Assembly (NCBI RefSeq): GCF_001591645.1
Contig: NZ_BCVH01000006.1
Coordinates: forward strand, 124,001-188,000
From: Robertmurraya korlensis NBRC 107688
GTDB lineage: Bacteria; Bacillota; Bacilli; Bacillales; Cytobacillaceae
DNA length: 64,000 nt
Reading direction: 5' to 3'
The notes under the pieces were generated by a model. It was given only the letters and a program-made list of their open reading frames with translations. It had not been told where the DNA came from and searched no databases. A program made the translations under genes and the position numbers. Every line of letters starts with the position of its first letter. Within the stretch, counting starts at the first letter, position 1. Positions 16,892 through 26,288 of this stretch are shown here, in pieces.

Positions 16892-18199
16892 ATGATAGAT
16901 GCAACAGTGAATGTAATAGGAGCAGGGTTAGCTGGAAGTGAAGCAGCATGGCAACTTGCCAATCGAGGGATAAAGGTTCGCTTGTACGAAATGAGACCAG
17001 TAAAGCAAACACCTGCACATCACACAGATAAATTTGCTGAGTTGGTTTGTAGTAACTCCCTTCGTGCCAATAATTTAACAAATGCAGTCGGAGTCCTGAA
17101 GGAAGAAATGAGAAAGTTAGACTCTGTGATTATCTCTTCTGCCGATGCATGTGCAGTTCCAGCAGGTGGAGCTCTTGCCGTTGATCGCCATGAGTTTGCA
17201 GCACATGTAACTGACAAAGTAAAGAACCATCCCAATGTAACAGTTATTCATGAGGAAATAACAGAAATCCCAGAGGGACCTACTGTTATAGCAACTGGAC
17301 CTTTAACAAGTCCAGCACTTTCAGCTAAGCTGCAAGAATTAACAGGCGAGGAATATTTATATTTCTATGACGCAGCGGCTCCGATCATTGAAAAGGATAG
17401 CATTGATATGGATAAGGTGTACTTAAAATCCCGATATGATAAAGGGGAGGCAGCTTATCTTAATTGTCCTATGACCGAAGAGGAGTTTGATCGGTTTTAT
17501 GAAGCACTTATTTCAGCTGAAACCGTTCCTTTGAAGGAGTTTGAAAAGGAAATTTTCTTTGAAGGTTGCATGCCAATAGAGGTAATGGCAAACCGAGGAA
17601 AGAAAACGATGCTTTTTGGTCCAATGAAGCCCGTTGGTCTCGAGGATCCAAAAACAGGAAAGCGCCCATTTGCTGTTGTTCAGCTTAGACAAGATGATGC
17701 TGCAGGTACACTTTACAATATTGTTGGATTTCAGACACATTTGAAGTGGGGACCACAAAAGGAAGTCCTTTCATTAATCCCTGGTTTAGAAAATGCTGAA
17801 ATCGTAAGGTATGGTGTAATGCACCGTAATACTTTCATTAATTCTCCTAAGGTACTAGAACCAACGTATCAGTTCAAAGCTCGTAAGGATCTATTCTTTG
17901 CTGGTCAAATGACAGGAGTAGAAGGCTATGTAGAATCTGCAGCAAGTGGATTAGTTGCTGGTCTTAACGCAGCCAAACTTGTGCAAGGAGAAGAGCCTGT
18001 AGTGTTCCCAGGGGAAACAGCAATTGGAAGTATGGCAAGATATATTACAAGTACAAGCTCAAAGAATTTTCAGCCAATGAATGCGAACTTTGGTTTATTC
18101 CCTGAGTTACCTACTAAGATCAGAGGAAAAAAAGAAAGAGCGGAGCATCATGCTAATCGTGCTTTAGAAACAATTCAGAACTTTGTGAAAAATTTGTAA
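16892..18199 (+). CDS. trmFO: Methylenetetrahydrofolate-tRNA-(uracil-5-)-methyltransferase TrmFO (Gid)
   Basis: 435 residues from ATG 16892, behind SD TTGGAGG (16877-16883); an in-frame ATG at 16826 has no SD and would add 22 unrelated residues. TrmFO forms m5U54 in the T loop of tRNA, using methylene-tetrahydrofolate and FADH2. The FAD-binding motif [18 protein letters not shown] is at 5-22, followed by the family box [13 protein letters not shown] with the catalytic-region Cys. Further conserved sites are [14 protein letters not shown] and [18 protein letters not shown]. It belongs to the unit upstream of xerC as in B. subtilis. Confidence 0.97.
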   Translation: MIDATVNVIGAGLAGSEAAWQLANRGIKVRLYEMRPVKQTPAHHTDKFAELVCSNSLRANNLTNAVGVLKEEMRKLDSVIISSADACAVPAGGALAVDRHEFAAHVTDKVKNHPNVTVIHEEITEIPEGPTVIATGPLTSPALSAKLQELTGEEYLYFYDAAAPIIEKDSIDMDKVYLKSRYDKGEAAYLNCPMTEEEFDRFYEALISAETVPLKEFEKEIFFEGCMPIEVMANRGKKTMLFGPMKPVGLEDPKTGKRPFAVVQLRQDDAAGTLYNIVGFQTHLKWGPQKEVLSLIPGLENAEIVRYGVMHRNTFINSPKVLEPTYQFKARKDLFFAGQMTGVEGYVESAASGLVAGLNAAKLVQGEEPVVFPGETAIGSMARYITSTSSKNFQPMNANFGLFPELPTKIRGKKERAEHHANRALETIQNFVKNL

Positions 18200-18204
18200 A
18201 TTGC

Positions 18205-18233
18205 TTGCAAGGGTATGTGAATTGTGTTACGAT
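18205..18233 (+). promoter_or_regulatory. Candidate sigma-A promoter for xerC-hslV-hslU-codY
   Basis: TTGCAA (18205-18210), 17-bp spacer, TACGAT (18228-18233), in the 61-bp gap between trmFO and xerC. Confidence 0.45.
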
Positions 18234-18260
18234 TTAGGAGCCTTTGTGAGGTGACGAATA

Positions 18261-19163
18261 TTGTCAGAAGATGTGAACGTTTCAGCAAAGTTATTTTTTG
18301 AATATTTACAAATAGAAAGAAATTATTCACAATATACAATTGAGCATTATCAAGTTGATGTTAGGGATTTCACTCTTTTTATGCAGGAGCAATCGTTAAA
18401 GGACTATGCCAATGTCGAGTACTCCGATGTCAGGCTATATTTGACGAAGCTCTTTGAAAAGAATTTATCCAGAAAATCTGTCGCGAGAAAAATATCTAGT
18501 ATGAGAAGCTTTTACCGGTTCTTATTAAGAGAGAACCTCGTACAGAATAATCCTTTTGCTCAAGTGATTATGCCGAAGCAGGAAAAGAGATTGCCCGATT
18601 TTTTTTATGAAGAGGAGCTTAAAGCACTATTTTTAAGCTGTGACGCTAATAGTCCAACAGGGCAGAGGGATCTTGCTTTGCTAGAAATTTTATATGCTAC
18701 TGGCATGCGCGTAAGTGAATGTTGTCAGCTTCGTTTAAAGGATATTGACTTATACATTGGAACGGTACTTGTTCATGGAAAAGGACAAAAGGATCGATAC
18801 ATTCCATTTGGTAGCTTTGCCCAAGAAGCGATTGATACATATATAAACAATGGTAGAAAAACACTCCTTGGGGTAAAGCATTCACACGATTCATTATTTG
18901 TTAACTTTCGTGGAGAACCACTTACGACAAACGGAGTTAGGCATATTCTTGATCGAATGATAAAAAAGTCTACTTTAAACGGATCGATACATCCGCATAA
19001 GCTAAGACATTCCTTTGCGACACATCTCCTCAATAATGGAGCAGACATGAGGAGTGTTCAAGAACTGTTAGGGCATGCGTTTTTGTCTTCTACGCAAATT
19101 TATTCACATGTTACAAATGATTACTTGCGAAAAACATATATGGCCCACCACCCTCGGGCTTAA
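18261..19163 (+). CDS. xerC: Tyrosine recombinase XerC (CodV)
   Basis: 300 residues, TTG at 18261 with SD GAGGTG. With XerD it resolves chromosome dimers at dif. The N-terminal SAM-like core-binding domain spans about 5-95. The catalytic domain shows Arg150 in YATGMRVSE, Lys174 in VHGKGQKDR, the H-x-x-R box with His246 and Arg249 in [13 protein letters not shown], His272 in [16 protein letters not shown] and the nucleophile Tyr281. All active-site residues are present. Gene order xerC-hslV-hslU-codY equals the codV-codW-codX-codY operon of B. subtilis, and hslV starts 17 bp downstream. Confidence 0.97.
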   Translation: MSEDVNVSAKLFFEYLQIERNYSQYTIEHYQVDVRDFTLFMQEQSLKDYANVEYSDVRLYLTKLFEKNLSRKSVARKISSMRSFYRFLLRENLVQNNPFAQVIMPKQEKRLPDFFYEEELKALFLSCDANSPTGQRDLALLEILYATGMRVSECCQLRLKDIDLYIGTVLVHGKGQKDRYIPFGSFAQEAIDTYINNGRKTLLGVKHSHDSLFVNFRGEPLTTNGVRHILDRMIKKSTLNGSIHPHKLRHSFATHLLNNGADMRSVQELLGHAFLSSTQIYSHVTNDYLRKTYMAHHPRA

Positions 19164-19180
19164 GCTTTAGGAGGAATAAT

Positions 19181-19723
19181 ATGACGCAATTCCATGCAAC
19201 CACAATTTTTGCTGTACGTCATAATGGTCAATGTGCCATGTCTGGAGATGGTCAAGTAACCTTTGGAAATGCTGTTGTAATGAAACACACAGCTCGTAAG
19301 GTTAGAAAGTTATTTAACGGCAGAGTATTAGCAGGATTTGCCGGTTCTGTTGCTGATGCCTTCACACTATTTGAAATGTTTGAAGGCAAATTAGAAGAAT
19401 ATAATGGTAACTTGCAACGAGCATCTGTTGAACTTGCAAAACAGTGGAGAAGTGATAAAGTTCTTCGGCGTCTGGAAGCGATGCTAATTGTTATGAACGA
19501 CAAAGATATGCTATTGGTTTCTGGTACGGGAGAAATCATTGAACCAGATGATGGTATCCTTGCAATTGGATCTGGAGGGAATTATGCGCTATCCGCAGGA
19601 AGGGCATTAAAGAAGTATTCTGGAGAGCATCTAACGGCAAAGGAAATCGCAAAAGCTTCCCTTGAGATTGCCGCTGAAATTTGCGTATATACAAATCACA
19701 ATATTATCGTTGAAGAGCTTTAG
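19181..19723 (+). CDS. hslV: ATP-dependent protease peptidase subunit HslV (ClpQ/CodW)
   Basis: 180 residues, ATG at 19181 with SD AGGAGGAA. Proteasome-like threonine/serine peptidase that forms dodecamers capped by HslU. The N terminus reads [12 protein letters not shown]. The usual TT of HslV is at residues 7-8, after the five-residue extension typical of Bacillus. B. subtilis uses an N-terminal Ser at position 2; here position 2 is Thr, so either Thr2 after Met removal or Thr7 after processing could be the nucleophile. [14 protein letters not shown] near 126-139 is family typical. The stop is 10 bp before hslU. Confidence 0.97.
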   Translation: MTQFHATTIFAVRHNGQCAMSGDGQVTFGNAVVMKHTARKVRKLFNGRVLAGFAGSVADAFTLFEMFEGKLEEYNGNLQRASVELAKQWRSDKVLRRLEAMLIVMNDKDMLLVSGTGEIIEPDDGILAIGSGGNYALSAGRALKKYSGEHLTAKEIAKASLEIAAEICVYTNHNIIVEEL

Positions 19724-19733
19724 GAGGGATCGA

Positions 19734-21140
19734 ATGGTCACTAAAGGGACAAATCTAACCCCACGCCAGATTGTTGAACGATTGGATCAGTATATTATTG
19801 GGCAGAAGGATGCAAAGAAAGCAGTAGCGGTTGCACTTAGGAATCGTTATCGACGAAGTTTGCTCGACGAAAGTTTAAGAGATGAAATTAATCCAAAGAA
19901 TATATTAATGATCGGACCTACCGGTGTGGGAAAGACAGAAATTGCTAGGAGAATGGCAAAGCTGGTAGCTGCACCTTTTATAAAGGTAGAAGCAACGAAG
20001 TTTACGGAAGTTGGCTATGTCGGTCGTGATGTTGAATCAATGGTAAGAGATCTTGTCGAAACGGCAGTTAGGCTTGTAAAAGAAGAGAAAATGCAAAAAG
20101 TGAAAGAGCGAGCAGAAGATAATGCAAATAAGCGTCTGGTTGATTTGTTAGTGCCTTCTGCAAAAAAGGCAACAGGCTATAAAAATCCTTTGGAGATGCT
20201 ATTCGGTGGAGGTGGTGCGCAGGAACCAGAACCAGCACCTACCGAAGACATGAATATCGTGGAAAAGAGGAAGGTCGTTGCTGATAAGCTTTCTAAAGGA
20301 GAGCTTGAAAATGAAATGGTTACTGTTGAGGTTGAAGAACAGCAACCTTCCATGTTTGATATGCTTCAAGGTTCTGGAATGGAACAAATGGGAATGAATA
20401 TGCAGGATGCCCTAGGTGGGTTAATGCCGAAAAAACGAAAAAAACGGAAGCTTTCGGTTCGGGAGGCAAGAAAGGTTTTAACGAATGAGGAAGCATCCAA
20501 GCTAATTGATATGGATGAGGTAACGTCGGAAGCTGTCTTCCGTGCTGAGCAAACAGGAATCATCTTCATTGATGAGATTGATAAAATTGCTAGTAAAAGT
20601 GGTGGCGGATCTTCTGCGGATGTATCTCGTGAGGGAGTACAAAGAGATATTCTGCCGGTTGTTGAAGGATCGACTGTTGTTACGAAACATGGATCAGTTA
20701 AGACAGACCATATTCTATTTATGGCTGCAGGTGCTTTCCATATCGCCAAGCCGTCTGATTTAATACCGGAGCTTCAAGGACGTTTTCCAATTAGAGTAGA
20801 GCTAACGAAGCTAACGGTAGATGATTTTTATAAAATACTAATTGAGCCTGACAATGCACTTATTAAGCAATACCAAGCATTGTTGTTAACTGAAGGTATA
20901 GAAATTGAATTTTCTGACGATGCTATTCGTAAGATTGCAGAAGTTGCTTATGATGTAAATCAAAATACGGATAACATTGGAGCAAGACGATTGCATACGA
21001 TTTTGGAAAAGCTTCTAGAGGACCTGTCCTTTGAGGCGCCAGATATCACTATGGAAAAAATTACAATCACACCACAGTATGTGGAAGAAAAGCTGGGAGC
21101 TATTTCCCGCAATAAAGACTTAAGCCAGTTTATATTGTAA
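19734..21140 (+). CDS. hslU: ATP-dependent protease ATPase subunit HslU (ClpY/CodX)
   Basis: 468 residues from ATG 19734 with SD TAGGAGGG; upstream in-frame codons lie inside hslV and lack an SD. AAA+ unfoldase that feeds HslV. The sequence opens with [34 protein letters not shown]. Walker [10 protein letters not shown] is at 61-69, then the pore motif GYVGRDV near 91. The family I domain (about 110-250) has a Met/Gln-rich stretch and a basic KKRKKRK patch. Walker [13 protein letters not shown] and sensor residues follow, and the C-terminal tail ends in FIL. Confidence 0.97.
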   Translation: MVTKGTNLTPRQIVERLDQYIIGQKDAKKAVAVALRNRYRRSLLDESLRDEINPKNILMIGPTGVGKTEIARRMAKLVAAPFIKVEATKFTEVGYVGRDVESMVRDLVETAVRLVKEEKMQKVKERAEDNANKRLVDLLVPSAKKATGYKNPLEMLFGGGGAQEPEPAPTEDMNIVEKRKVVADKLSKGELENEMVTVEVEEQQPSMFDMLQGSGMEQMGMNMQDALGGLMPKKRKKRKLSVREARKVLTNEEASKLIDMDEVTSEAVFRAEQTGIIFIDEIDKIASKSGGGSSADVSREGVQRDILPVVEGSTVVTKHGSVKTDHILFMAAGAFHIAKPSDLIPELQGRFPIRVELTKLTVDDFYKILIEPDNALIKQYQALLLTEGIEIEFSDDAIRKIAEVAYDVNQNTDNIGARRLHTILEKLLEDLSFEAPDITMEKITITPQYVEEKLGAISRNKDLSQFIL

Positions 21141-21145
21141 GTTAG

Positions 21146-21176
21146 GTTTGATTCCCTCGTAATGGGGGAATCAAAC
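21146..21176 (+). terminator. Long hairpin between hslU and codY without a T tract
   Basis: Thirteen-base-pair stem GTTTGATTCCCTC / GGGGGAATCAAAC (one G-U), loop GTAAT. It is followed by GATATTATG and not by T residues, so it may be an attenuator or an RNA-processing or stability element inside the operon rather than a full terminator. Confidence 0.55.
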
Positions 21177-21266
21177 GATATTATGTTACACTAACTAGTC
21201 CAATACATATGCAGAATTCAAAGTAAGTGCTACTGCAATGGTTTTAGCTAATAGGAGGAAGAACAA

Positions 21267-22046
21267 ATGGATTTACTGTCAAAAACAAGAAAGATTAATG
21301 CTCTACTACAAAAGGCAGCAGGAAAACCGGTTAACTTTAAAGAGATGTCAGAAACATTAAGTGAAGTTATTGAAGCGAATATTTTTATCGTTAGTCGTCG
21401 TGGAAAATTATTAGGTTTCGCGGTAAACCAACAAATTGAAAACGACCGTATTAAGAAAATGCTTGAAGATCGTCAGTTCCCAGAGGAATATACAAATAAC
21501 TTATTTAATATTAGTGAAACGTCACCTAACCTAGATGTAAATAGTGAGTACACGGCTTTCCCAGTGGAAAATAAAGAACTATTTAAGAACGGGTTAACGA
21601 CGATTGTTCCAATCATCGGCGGAGGAGAAAGACTAGGAACATTAATCCTCGCAAGAACACAAGAGCAATTCCATGATGATGACTTAATTCTTGGAGAGTA
21701 TGGCTCTACTGTTGTAGGTATGGAGATTCTAAGAGAAAAAGCCGAAGAAATTGAAGAAGAAGCAAGAAGCAAGGCAGTTGTACAAATGGCGATTAGCTCC
21801 TTATCATACAGTGAGCTTGAAGCAATTGAGCATATCTTTGAAGAGCTTAGTGGAAAAGAAGGATTATTAGTTGCTTCAAAGATAGCTGATCGTGTAGGAA
21901 TTACAAGATCTGTAATTGTAAATGCATTAAGAAAACTAGAAAGTGCTGGTGTCATCGAATCACGTTCGTTAGGTATGAAAGGAACGTATATAAAAGTACT
22001 AAACGACAAGTTCTTAGTTGAATTAAGTAAATTAAAATCAAGCTAA
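21267..22046 (+). CDS. codY: GTP-sensing transcriptional pleiotropic repressor CodY
   Basis: 259 residues, ATG at 21267 with SD TAGGAGGAAG. Global regulator that senses GTP and branched-chain amino acids and represses nutrient-uptake, competence and motility genes in rich conditions. An N-terminal GAF domain (about 1-155) is followed by a winged helix with [35 protein letters not shown] (about 201-235), which as I recall it is nearly the same as the B. subtilis recognition helix region. It ends the xerC-hslVU-codY unit and faces the fla/che operon, a known CodY target in B. subtilis. Confidence 0.98.
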   Translation: MDLLSKTRKINALLQKAAGKPVNFKEMSETLSEVIEANIFIVSRRGKLLGFAVNQQIENDRIKKMLEDRQFPEEYTNNLFNISETSPNLDVNSEYTAFPVENKELFKNGLTTIVPIIGGGERLGTLILARTQEQFHDDDLILGEYGSTVVGMEILREKAEEIEEEARSKAVVQMAISSLSYSELEAIEHIFEELSGKEGLLVASKIADRVGITRSVIVNALRKLESAGVIESRSLGMKGTYIKVLNDKFLVELSKLKSS

Positions 22047-22056
22047 TAAAAAAAAC

Positions 22057-22088
22057 CCCTTATTTCAAAAAGAAATAAGGGATTTTTT
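22057..22088 (+). terminator. Bidirectional-looking terminator after codY
   Basis: Ten-base-pair stem CCCTTATTTC / GAAATAAGGG, loop AAAAA, with an A run before and TTTTTT after it. Confidence 0.9.
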
Positions 22089-22450
22089 ATGGTACATTTC
22101 GACAAAATTCTACTTTTTCTTTACAATGAAAATGCCTTCACTTATGCTAAATACACAAGAAAAAATAAGTCTAACTCACTAGTCCTTTATTCTTATTGAA
22201 TCATTGGACCTAATGAACGGTAAAAATGACAAAAATATGCACATGATTCCAATCTTTTCAGTGTTTTTCTAATAGGTCGATTCGAATAAAATAGGACTTA
22301 TAGATTAAGTATTTCGCCCTTATTGAGATAGACATCCTATATGCGATTTATTAAAATTAGTAGTATGATTGTTTTGCAGAATCCGACGTAAAACTACAAG
22401 TTTCTGCACCAATCAACAAAATATATATTTTTATATATGAGGTGGAGAAC
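22089..22450 (+). other. Regulatory region upstream of the fla/che operon
   Basis: A 362-bp AT-rich gap without any supported gene. It holds the candidate promoter at 22329-22357 and, in the predicted leader, a weak hairpin TGCAGAA (22375-22381) / TTCTGCA (22402-22408). I found no clear CodY box (AATTTTCWGAAAATT) and no sigma-D promoter with both elements; GTCGAT at 22276-22281 is a partial -10 match with no TAAA at the right distance. Confidence 0.6.
22329..22357 (+). promoter_or_regulatory. Candidate sigma-A promoter of the fla/che operon
   Basis: TAGACA (22329-22334), 17-bp spacer, TAAAAT (22352-22357), giving a leader of about 87 nt to the flgB TTG. A second -10-like TATGAT at 22364-22369 lacks a -35. 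Confidence 0.6.
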
Positions 22451-22843
22451 TTGAAGCTTTTTTCAAATACAATTAGTACGCTAGAAAATGCGTTGAATTA
22501 TTCTTCTACAAAACAAAAAGTGATTGCACAAAATATATCCAATGCTGATACCCCGGGATATAAGGTCAAAAATGTGAGCTTTAAATCAGAACTTAATGAA
22601 GCGATGTCTTCTGTTTCTAGTAAACGAACGAACAGTAAGCATTTTGCGATTCAAAGCTCGGGCCGAACGGGGATATCGATTACTACTGATCGTACAACAT
22701 CATATAACCACACGGGGAACAATGTGGATATTGATAAAGAAATGTCCGACCTTGCAACTAATCAAATTTATTATAATGCCATGATTGAAAGAATTAGCGG
22801 AAAGTTTAACTCACTACAAACAGTCATAAAAGGAGGCAGATAA
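22451..22843 (+). CDS. flgB: Flagellar basal-body rod protein FlgB
   Basis: 130 residues from TTG 22451, behind SD GAGGTGGAG; the in-frame GTG at 22442 lies inside the SD. The protein begins MKLFSNTISTLENAL, close to B. subtilis FlgB as I recall it. Proximal rod subunit of the flagellum, exported by the type III apparatus. The rod-family motif QNISNADTPGYK is at about 32-43 and the C-terminal heptad segment MIERISGKFNSLQTVI supports axial packing. It is the first gene of the fla/che operon; flgC starts 2 bp after the stop. Confidence 0.96.
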   Translation: MKLFSNTISTLENALNYSSTKQKVIAQNISNADTPGYKVKNVSFKSELNEAMSSVSSKRTNSKHFAIQSSGRTGISITTDRTTSYNHTGNNVDIDKEMSDLATNQIYYNAMIERISGKFNSLQTVIKGGR

Positions 22844-22845
22844 CC

Positions 22846-23274
22846 ATGTCGATTTTTCATAGTATAAATACTTCTGCATCTGCTTTAACAGCACAGAGAT
22901 TGCGCATGGATGTTATCTCTTCCAATATGGCCAACGTAGACACAGCTGGGTATCGAAGGAAATCAGTTGTACTTCAACCGAAGGAAGGAAATTTTTCCTC
23001 CTTTATGAGCCAGGCTATGTCCAAACAGACAATAGGTGCTGGAAACGGTGTGAAGGTTTCAAAAATTGTTGAGGATGAAGAGACTCCTTTTAAACTTGTA
23101 TATGACCCTGAACATCCTGATGCGGATGAAAATGGCTATGTAGAACTTCCGAATGTCGATCCACTTCGTGAAATGGTGGATTTGATTAGTGCTACTAGAT
23201 CATATGAAGCAAACGTCACTGTATTGAATGCATCTAAAGGAATGCTTATGAAAGCATTAGAGATCGGTAAATAA
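22846..23274 (+). CDS. flgC: Flagellar basal-body rod protein FlgC
   Basis: 142 residues, ATG at 22846 with SD AGGAGGCAG. Rod subunit next to FlgB. The N-terminal rod signature TAQRLRMDVISSNMANVDTAGYRRKSV is at about 15-41. The C-terminal family motif NVDPLREMVDLISATRSYEANVTVLNASKGM covers about 101-131. Both axial coiled-coil ends are intact and the length is normal. The spacing to fliE is 14 bp. Confidence 0.97.
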   Translation: MSIFHSINTSASALTAQRLRMDVISSNMANVDTAGYRRKSVVLQPKEGNFSSFMSQAMSKQTIGAGNGVKVSKIVEDEETPFKLVYDPEHPDADENGYVELPNVDPLREMVDLISATRSYEANVTVLNASKGMLMKALEIGK

Positions 23275-23288
23275 AAGGAGAATGAGTT

Positions 23289-23594
23289 ATGACTATATCA
23301 ATACCGTCTGTATCTAAAGTTTTTCAAACAAATGCAGCAGTATCTGCTCCATCTACTACACCATTCGAAGCACAAAAAAGTTTTGCGTCCGTATTAAAGG
23401 ATTCAATTGAAAAAGTTAACCAAACACAAAATCAATCGGATGTTATGACGGAAAAATTGGCAAGAGGTGAAAATGTAGACCTCCACCAAGTTATGATTGC
23501 TAGTCAAAAAGCAAGTATCACCATGTCTGCAACGATTGAAGTTAGAAATAAAGTGATTGAAGCATACCAAGAAGTAATGAGAATGCAAGTTTAA
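23289..23594 (+). CDS. fliE: Flagellar hook-basal body complex protein FliE
   Basis: 101 residues, ATG at 23289 with SD AAAGGAGAATGAG. FliE joins the MS ring to the rod. The low-complexity N terminus is followed by the conserved C-terminal half: FASVLKDSIEKVNQTQ, then LARGENVDLHQVMIASQKASITMSATIEVRNKVIEAYQEVMRMQV. Length and the ending are family typical. A small hairpin follows before fliF. Confidence 0.96.
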   Translation: MTISIPSVSKVFQTNAAVSAPSTTPFEAQKSFASVLKDSIEKVNQTQNQSDVMTEKLARGENVDLHQVMIASQKASITMSATIEVRNKVIEAYQEVMRMQV

Positions 23595-23611
23595 TAGCTT
23601 TTGTGCTAGAG

Positions 23612-23632
23612 AGGTGCTATAGGCACCTTTTG
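23612..23632 (+). terminator. Small hairpin between fliE and fliF
   Basis: Six-base-pair stem AGGTGC / GCACCT, loop TATAG, then TTTTGG. Too short to stop a whole operon, but it may attenuate transcription or set a processing end. Confidence 0.35.
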
Positions 23633-23660
23633 GCATGACACACTGAACCGGAGGAACGAG

Positions 23661-25256
23661 ATGAACCAATTGCAGAAACAATTAGATGCAATAAAAGAAT
23701 ATTGGACAAGTCGTTCTAAAAAGCAAAAAATGTTCTTTGTCGGCGGTTTAGTGTCTTTAGTGGCACTGATTTCAATAGTAACGTTTTTTGCAACTAGAAC
23801 GACTTTAGAACCTTTATATAGTAATCTTTCACCAGCCGAAACAGGGGCTATAAAAGAAAGCTTAGATGCAAGAGGAATTGTATCTGAGATTGCTGATAAT
23901 GGAACGACAATATTAGTACCAAAAGAGAGTATTGACACGTTGAAGGTCGAACTCGCGGCGGAAGGTATACCGAATTCAGGTAGCATTGATTATTCATTTT
24001 TTAGTCAAAACGCTGGTATTGGTATGACAGAGAATGAGTTTAATGTAATGAAGCTTGATGCGATGCAAACAGAGTTAGCTAACCTAATGAAGGGTATTGA
24101 AGGGATTAATGATGCGAAGGTTATGATCAATCTTCCAGAGAAAGGGGTCTTTGTAACTGATGTTTCAGAAGCGGCCAGTGCTTCTATCGTACTTAACACG
24201 AAACCTGGTTATGAATTTGAGGAAAGCCAGATCAAAGCGTTGTACCATCTAGTTTCAAAGAGTGTTCCCAATCTCCCTACAGATAATATCGTCATCACGA
24301 ACCAAAACTTTGAGTACTTTGACTTAAATAATGAAGGAAATTCTTCAGGTTCAACTTTTGTTGCTCAAAACGATATAAAGAAACAGATTGAACGAGATGT
24401 TCAACGCCAAGTGCAAAGTATGCTTGGTACCTTAATGGGACAAGACAAAGTAGCAGTAATCGTTACAGCTGATGTTGACTTTACACAGGAAAATCGTGAA
24501 GAAAATCTTGTGACTCCTGTAGATGAAGAGAACATGGAAGGTATCGCAGCTAGTGCCCAAAAGATTACAGAAACCTTTACTGGTGATGCAGCTGATGTTG
24601 GTGGTGAACCAGTAACTGAGGATGCAGCAGACTCTCTTGGTACAGGCTATTTAGAGGGAGCAACAGGAACGGGTGATTATGAAAGAATTGAAGAGACAAT
24701 CAACTACGAAGTGAATAAAATCCGAAAAGAAATTGTTGAAAGTCCATATAAAATCAGAGATTTAGGAATTCAAGTAATGGTAGAACCTCCAACTGCGGAT
24801 GATCCTACGACATTACCTCAAGAACGTGTTGACGATATTACACAAATGCTAGCTTCTATTGTTCGTACTTCCATTGATAAAACAACTGTTGATGGTGAGT
24901 TAACAGACGAAGCGATTCAAGATAAAATTTTAGTTTCTGTCCAACCGTTTAATGGAAAAACAGAATTTGAAACACAAGTAACAGCATCCCTCCCATGGTG
25001 GACTTATGCAATCGGAGGCATTCTTTTAGCGACAATTATCGTATTAATTGTTCTTTTCATGCGTGCAAGAAAGAAGCGAGCACTAGAAGAAGAGATTGCC
25101 CAGGAATCATACATGACGCCTATCTCTATTCGTGACCTAGATGAAGACAAGGAAGAGACAGAAGGATCGCTAAGAAAGAAACAATTAGAAAAAATGGCGA
25201 AAGAAAAGCCAGAGGATTTCGCAAAACTATTGCGTTCATGGATTGCTGAAGACTAG
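23661..25256 (+). CDS. fliF: Flagellar MS-ring protein FliF
   Basis: 531 residues, ATG at 23661 with SD CGGAGGAACGAG. Forms the MS ring in the cytoplasmic membrane and the housing for the export gate. The first transmembrane segment is at about 26-46 (MFFVGGLVSLVALISIVTFF). The periplasmic ring-building motifs follow (LEPLYSNLSPAETGAIKESLDARGI; KVMINLPEKGVF; VSKSVPNLPTDNIVITNQ). A second transmembrane helix lies near 440-465, and the C-terminal tail EKMAKEKPEDFAKLLRSWIAED binds FliG. An acidic linker near 285-340 is rich in Asp, Glu and Gly. Confidence 0.97.
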   Translation: MNQLQKQLDAIKEYWTSRSKKQKMFFVGGLVSLVALISIVTFFATRTTLEPLYSNLSPAETGAIKESLDARGIVSEIADNGTTILVPKESIDTLKVELAAEGIPNSGSIDYSFFSQNAGIGMTENEFNVMKLDAMQTELANLMKGIEGINDAKVMINLPEKGVFVTDVSEAASASIVLNTKPGYEFEESQIKALYHLVSKSVPNLPTDNIVITNQNFEYFDLNNEGNSSGSTFVAQNDIKKQIERDVQRQVQSMLGTLMGQDKVAVIVTADVDFTQENREENLVTPVDEENMEGIAASAQKITETFTGDAADVGGEPVTEDAADSLGTGYLEGATGTGDYERIEETINYEVNKIRKEIVESPYKIRDLGIQVMVEPPTADDPTTLPQERVDDITQMLASIVRTSIDKTTVDGELTDEAIQDKILVSVQPFNGKTEFETQVTASLPWWTYAIGGILLATIIVLIVLFMRARKKRALEEEIAQESYMTPISIRDLDEDKEETEGSLRKKQLEKMAKEKPEDFAKLLRSWIAED

Positions 25257-25271
25257 GAGGAGTGAGTGAAG

Positions 25272-26288
25272 ATGGCAAAAAGAGATCAAAAGGAATTAAC
25301 AGGTAAACAAAAAGCAGCCATTCTTCTCATTTCACTTGGGCCGGATGTGTCTGCATCAGTATATAAGCACTTAAGTGAAGAAGAGATAGAAAAATTAACG
25401 CTAGAAATCTCCGGGGTTAAAAAAGTAGAATCGACTGCGAAAGAGGAGATTCTAGAGGAATTTCATAATATCGCTTTAGCGCAGGATTATATATCGCAAG
25501 GCGGTATCGGGTATGCAAAAACGGTTCTTGAAAAAGCGCTTGGAACTGAACAAGCAGCTGTCATCATTAACCGTTTAACCTCATCCCTTCAAGTTCGACC
25601 TTTTGACTTTGCTAGAAAGGCAGACCCAGGTCAAATTTTTAACTTTATTCAAAATGAGCATCCACAAACTATTGCACTAATTTTATCATATTTAGATTCG
25701 GCTCAAGCGGGTCAAATTTTATCAGAGCTTCCTCAGGAGGTTCAGGCGGATATTGCAAGAAGAATTGCTGTAATGGATAGTACATCTCCAGAGATTATTA
25801 ATGAAGTAGAGCAAATTTTAGAGCGAAAGCTGTCTTCCTCTGTGACACAGGACTACACACAAACGGGTGGTATTGAGGCTGTTGTGGAAGTGTTAAACGG
25901 AGTGGACCGTGCAACTGAGAGAACGATTTTAGATGCTCTAGAAATTCAAGATCCCGAGTTAGCTGAAGAAATTAAGAAGAGAATGTTTGTATTCGAAGAT
26001 ATTGTTACACTTGATAGCCGTGCGATTCAAAGGGTTATTCGTGATTGTGATAATGAAGATCTTAAGCTGTCACTAAAGGTATCAAGCGACGAAGTCAAGG
26101 ATATCGTGTTTGGCAATATGTCGAAACGCATGGTTGAAAGCTTTAAGGATGAAATGGAGTTTATGGGACCTGTTCGCCTTCGTGATGTTGAGGAAGCACA
26201 GTCGAGAATTGTTGCGATTATTCGTCGCCTAGAGGAAGCAGGAGAAATCGTGGTTGCTCGTGGCGGAGGTGACGATATCATTGTCTAG
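25272..26288 (+). CDS. fliG: Flagellar motor switch protein FliG
   Basis: 338 residues from ATG 25272, behind SD GGAGGAGTGAG; a GTG at 25266 overlaps the SD. FliG links the MS ring to FliM and carries the torque-generating charges facing the MotA stator. The N domain begins KRDQKELTGKQKAAILLISLGPDVSASVYKHL, the middle domain has the EHPQ motif in FNFIQNEHPQTIALILSYL, and the C domain has VFEDIVTLDSRAIQRVIRD with charged torque residues. Length equals B. subtilis FliG. The 3' end overlaps fliH by 8 bp. Confidence 0.97.
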   Translation: MAKRDQKELTGKQKAAILLISLGPDVSASVYKHLSEEEIEKLTLEISGVKKVESTAKEEILEEFHNIALAQDYISQGGIGYAKTVLEKALGTEQAAVIINRLTSSLQVRPFDFARKADPGQIFNFIQNEHPQTIALILSYLDSAQAGQILSELPQEVQADIARRIAVMDSTSPEIINEVEQILERKLSSSVTQDYTQTGGIEAVVEVLNGVDRATERTILDALEIQDPELAEEIKKRMFVFEDIVTLDSRAIQRVIRDCDNEDLKLSLKVSSDEVKDIVFGNMSKRMVESFKDEMEFMGPVRLRDVEEAQSRIVAIIRRLEEAGEIVVARGGGDDIIV

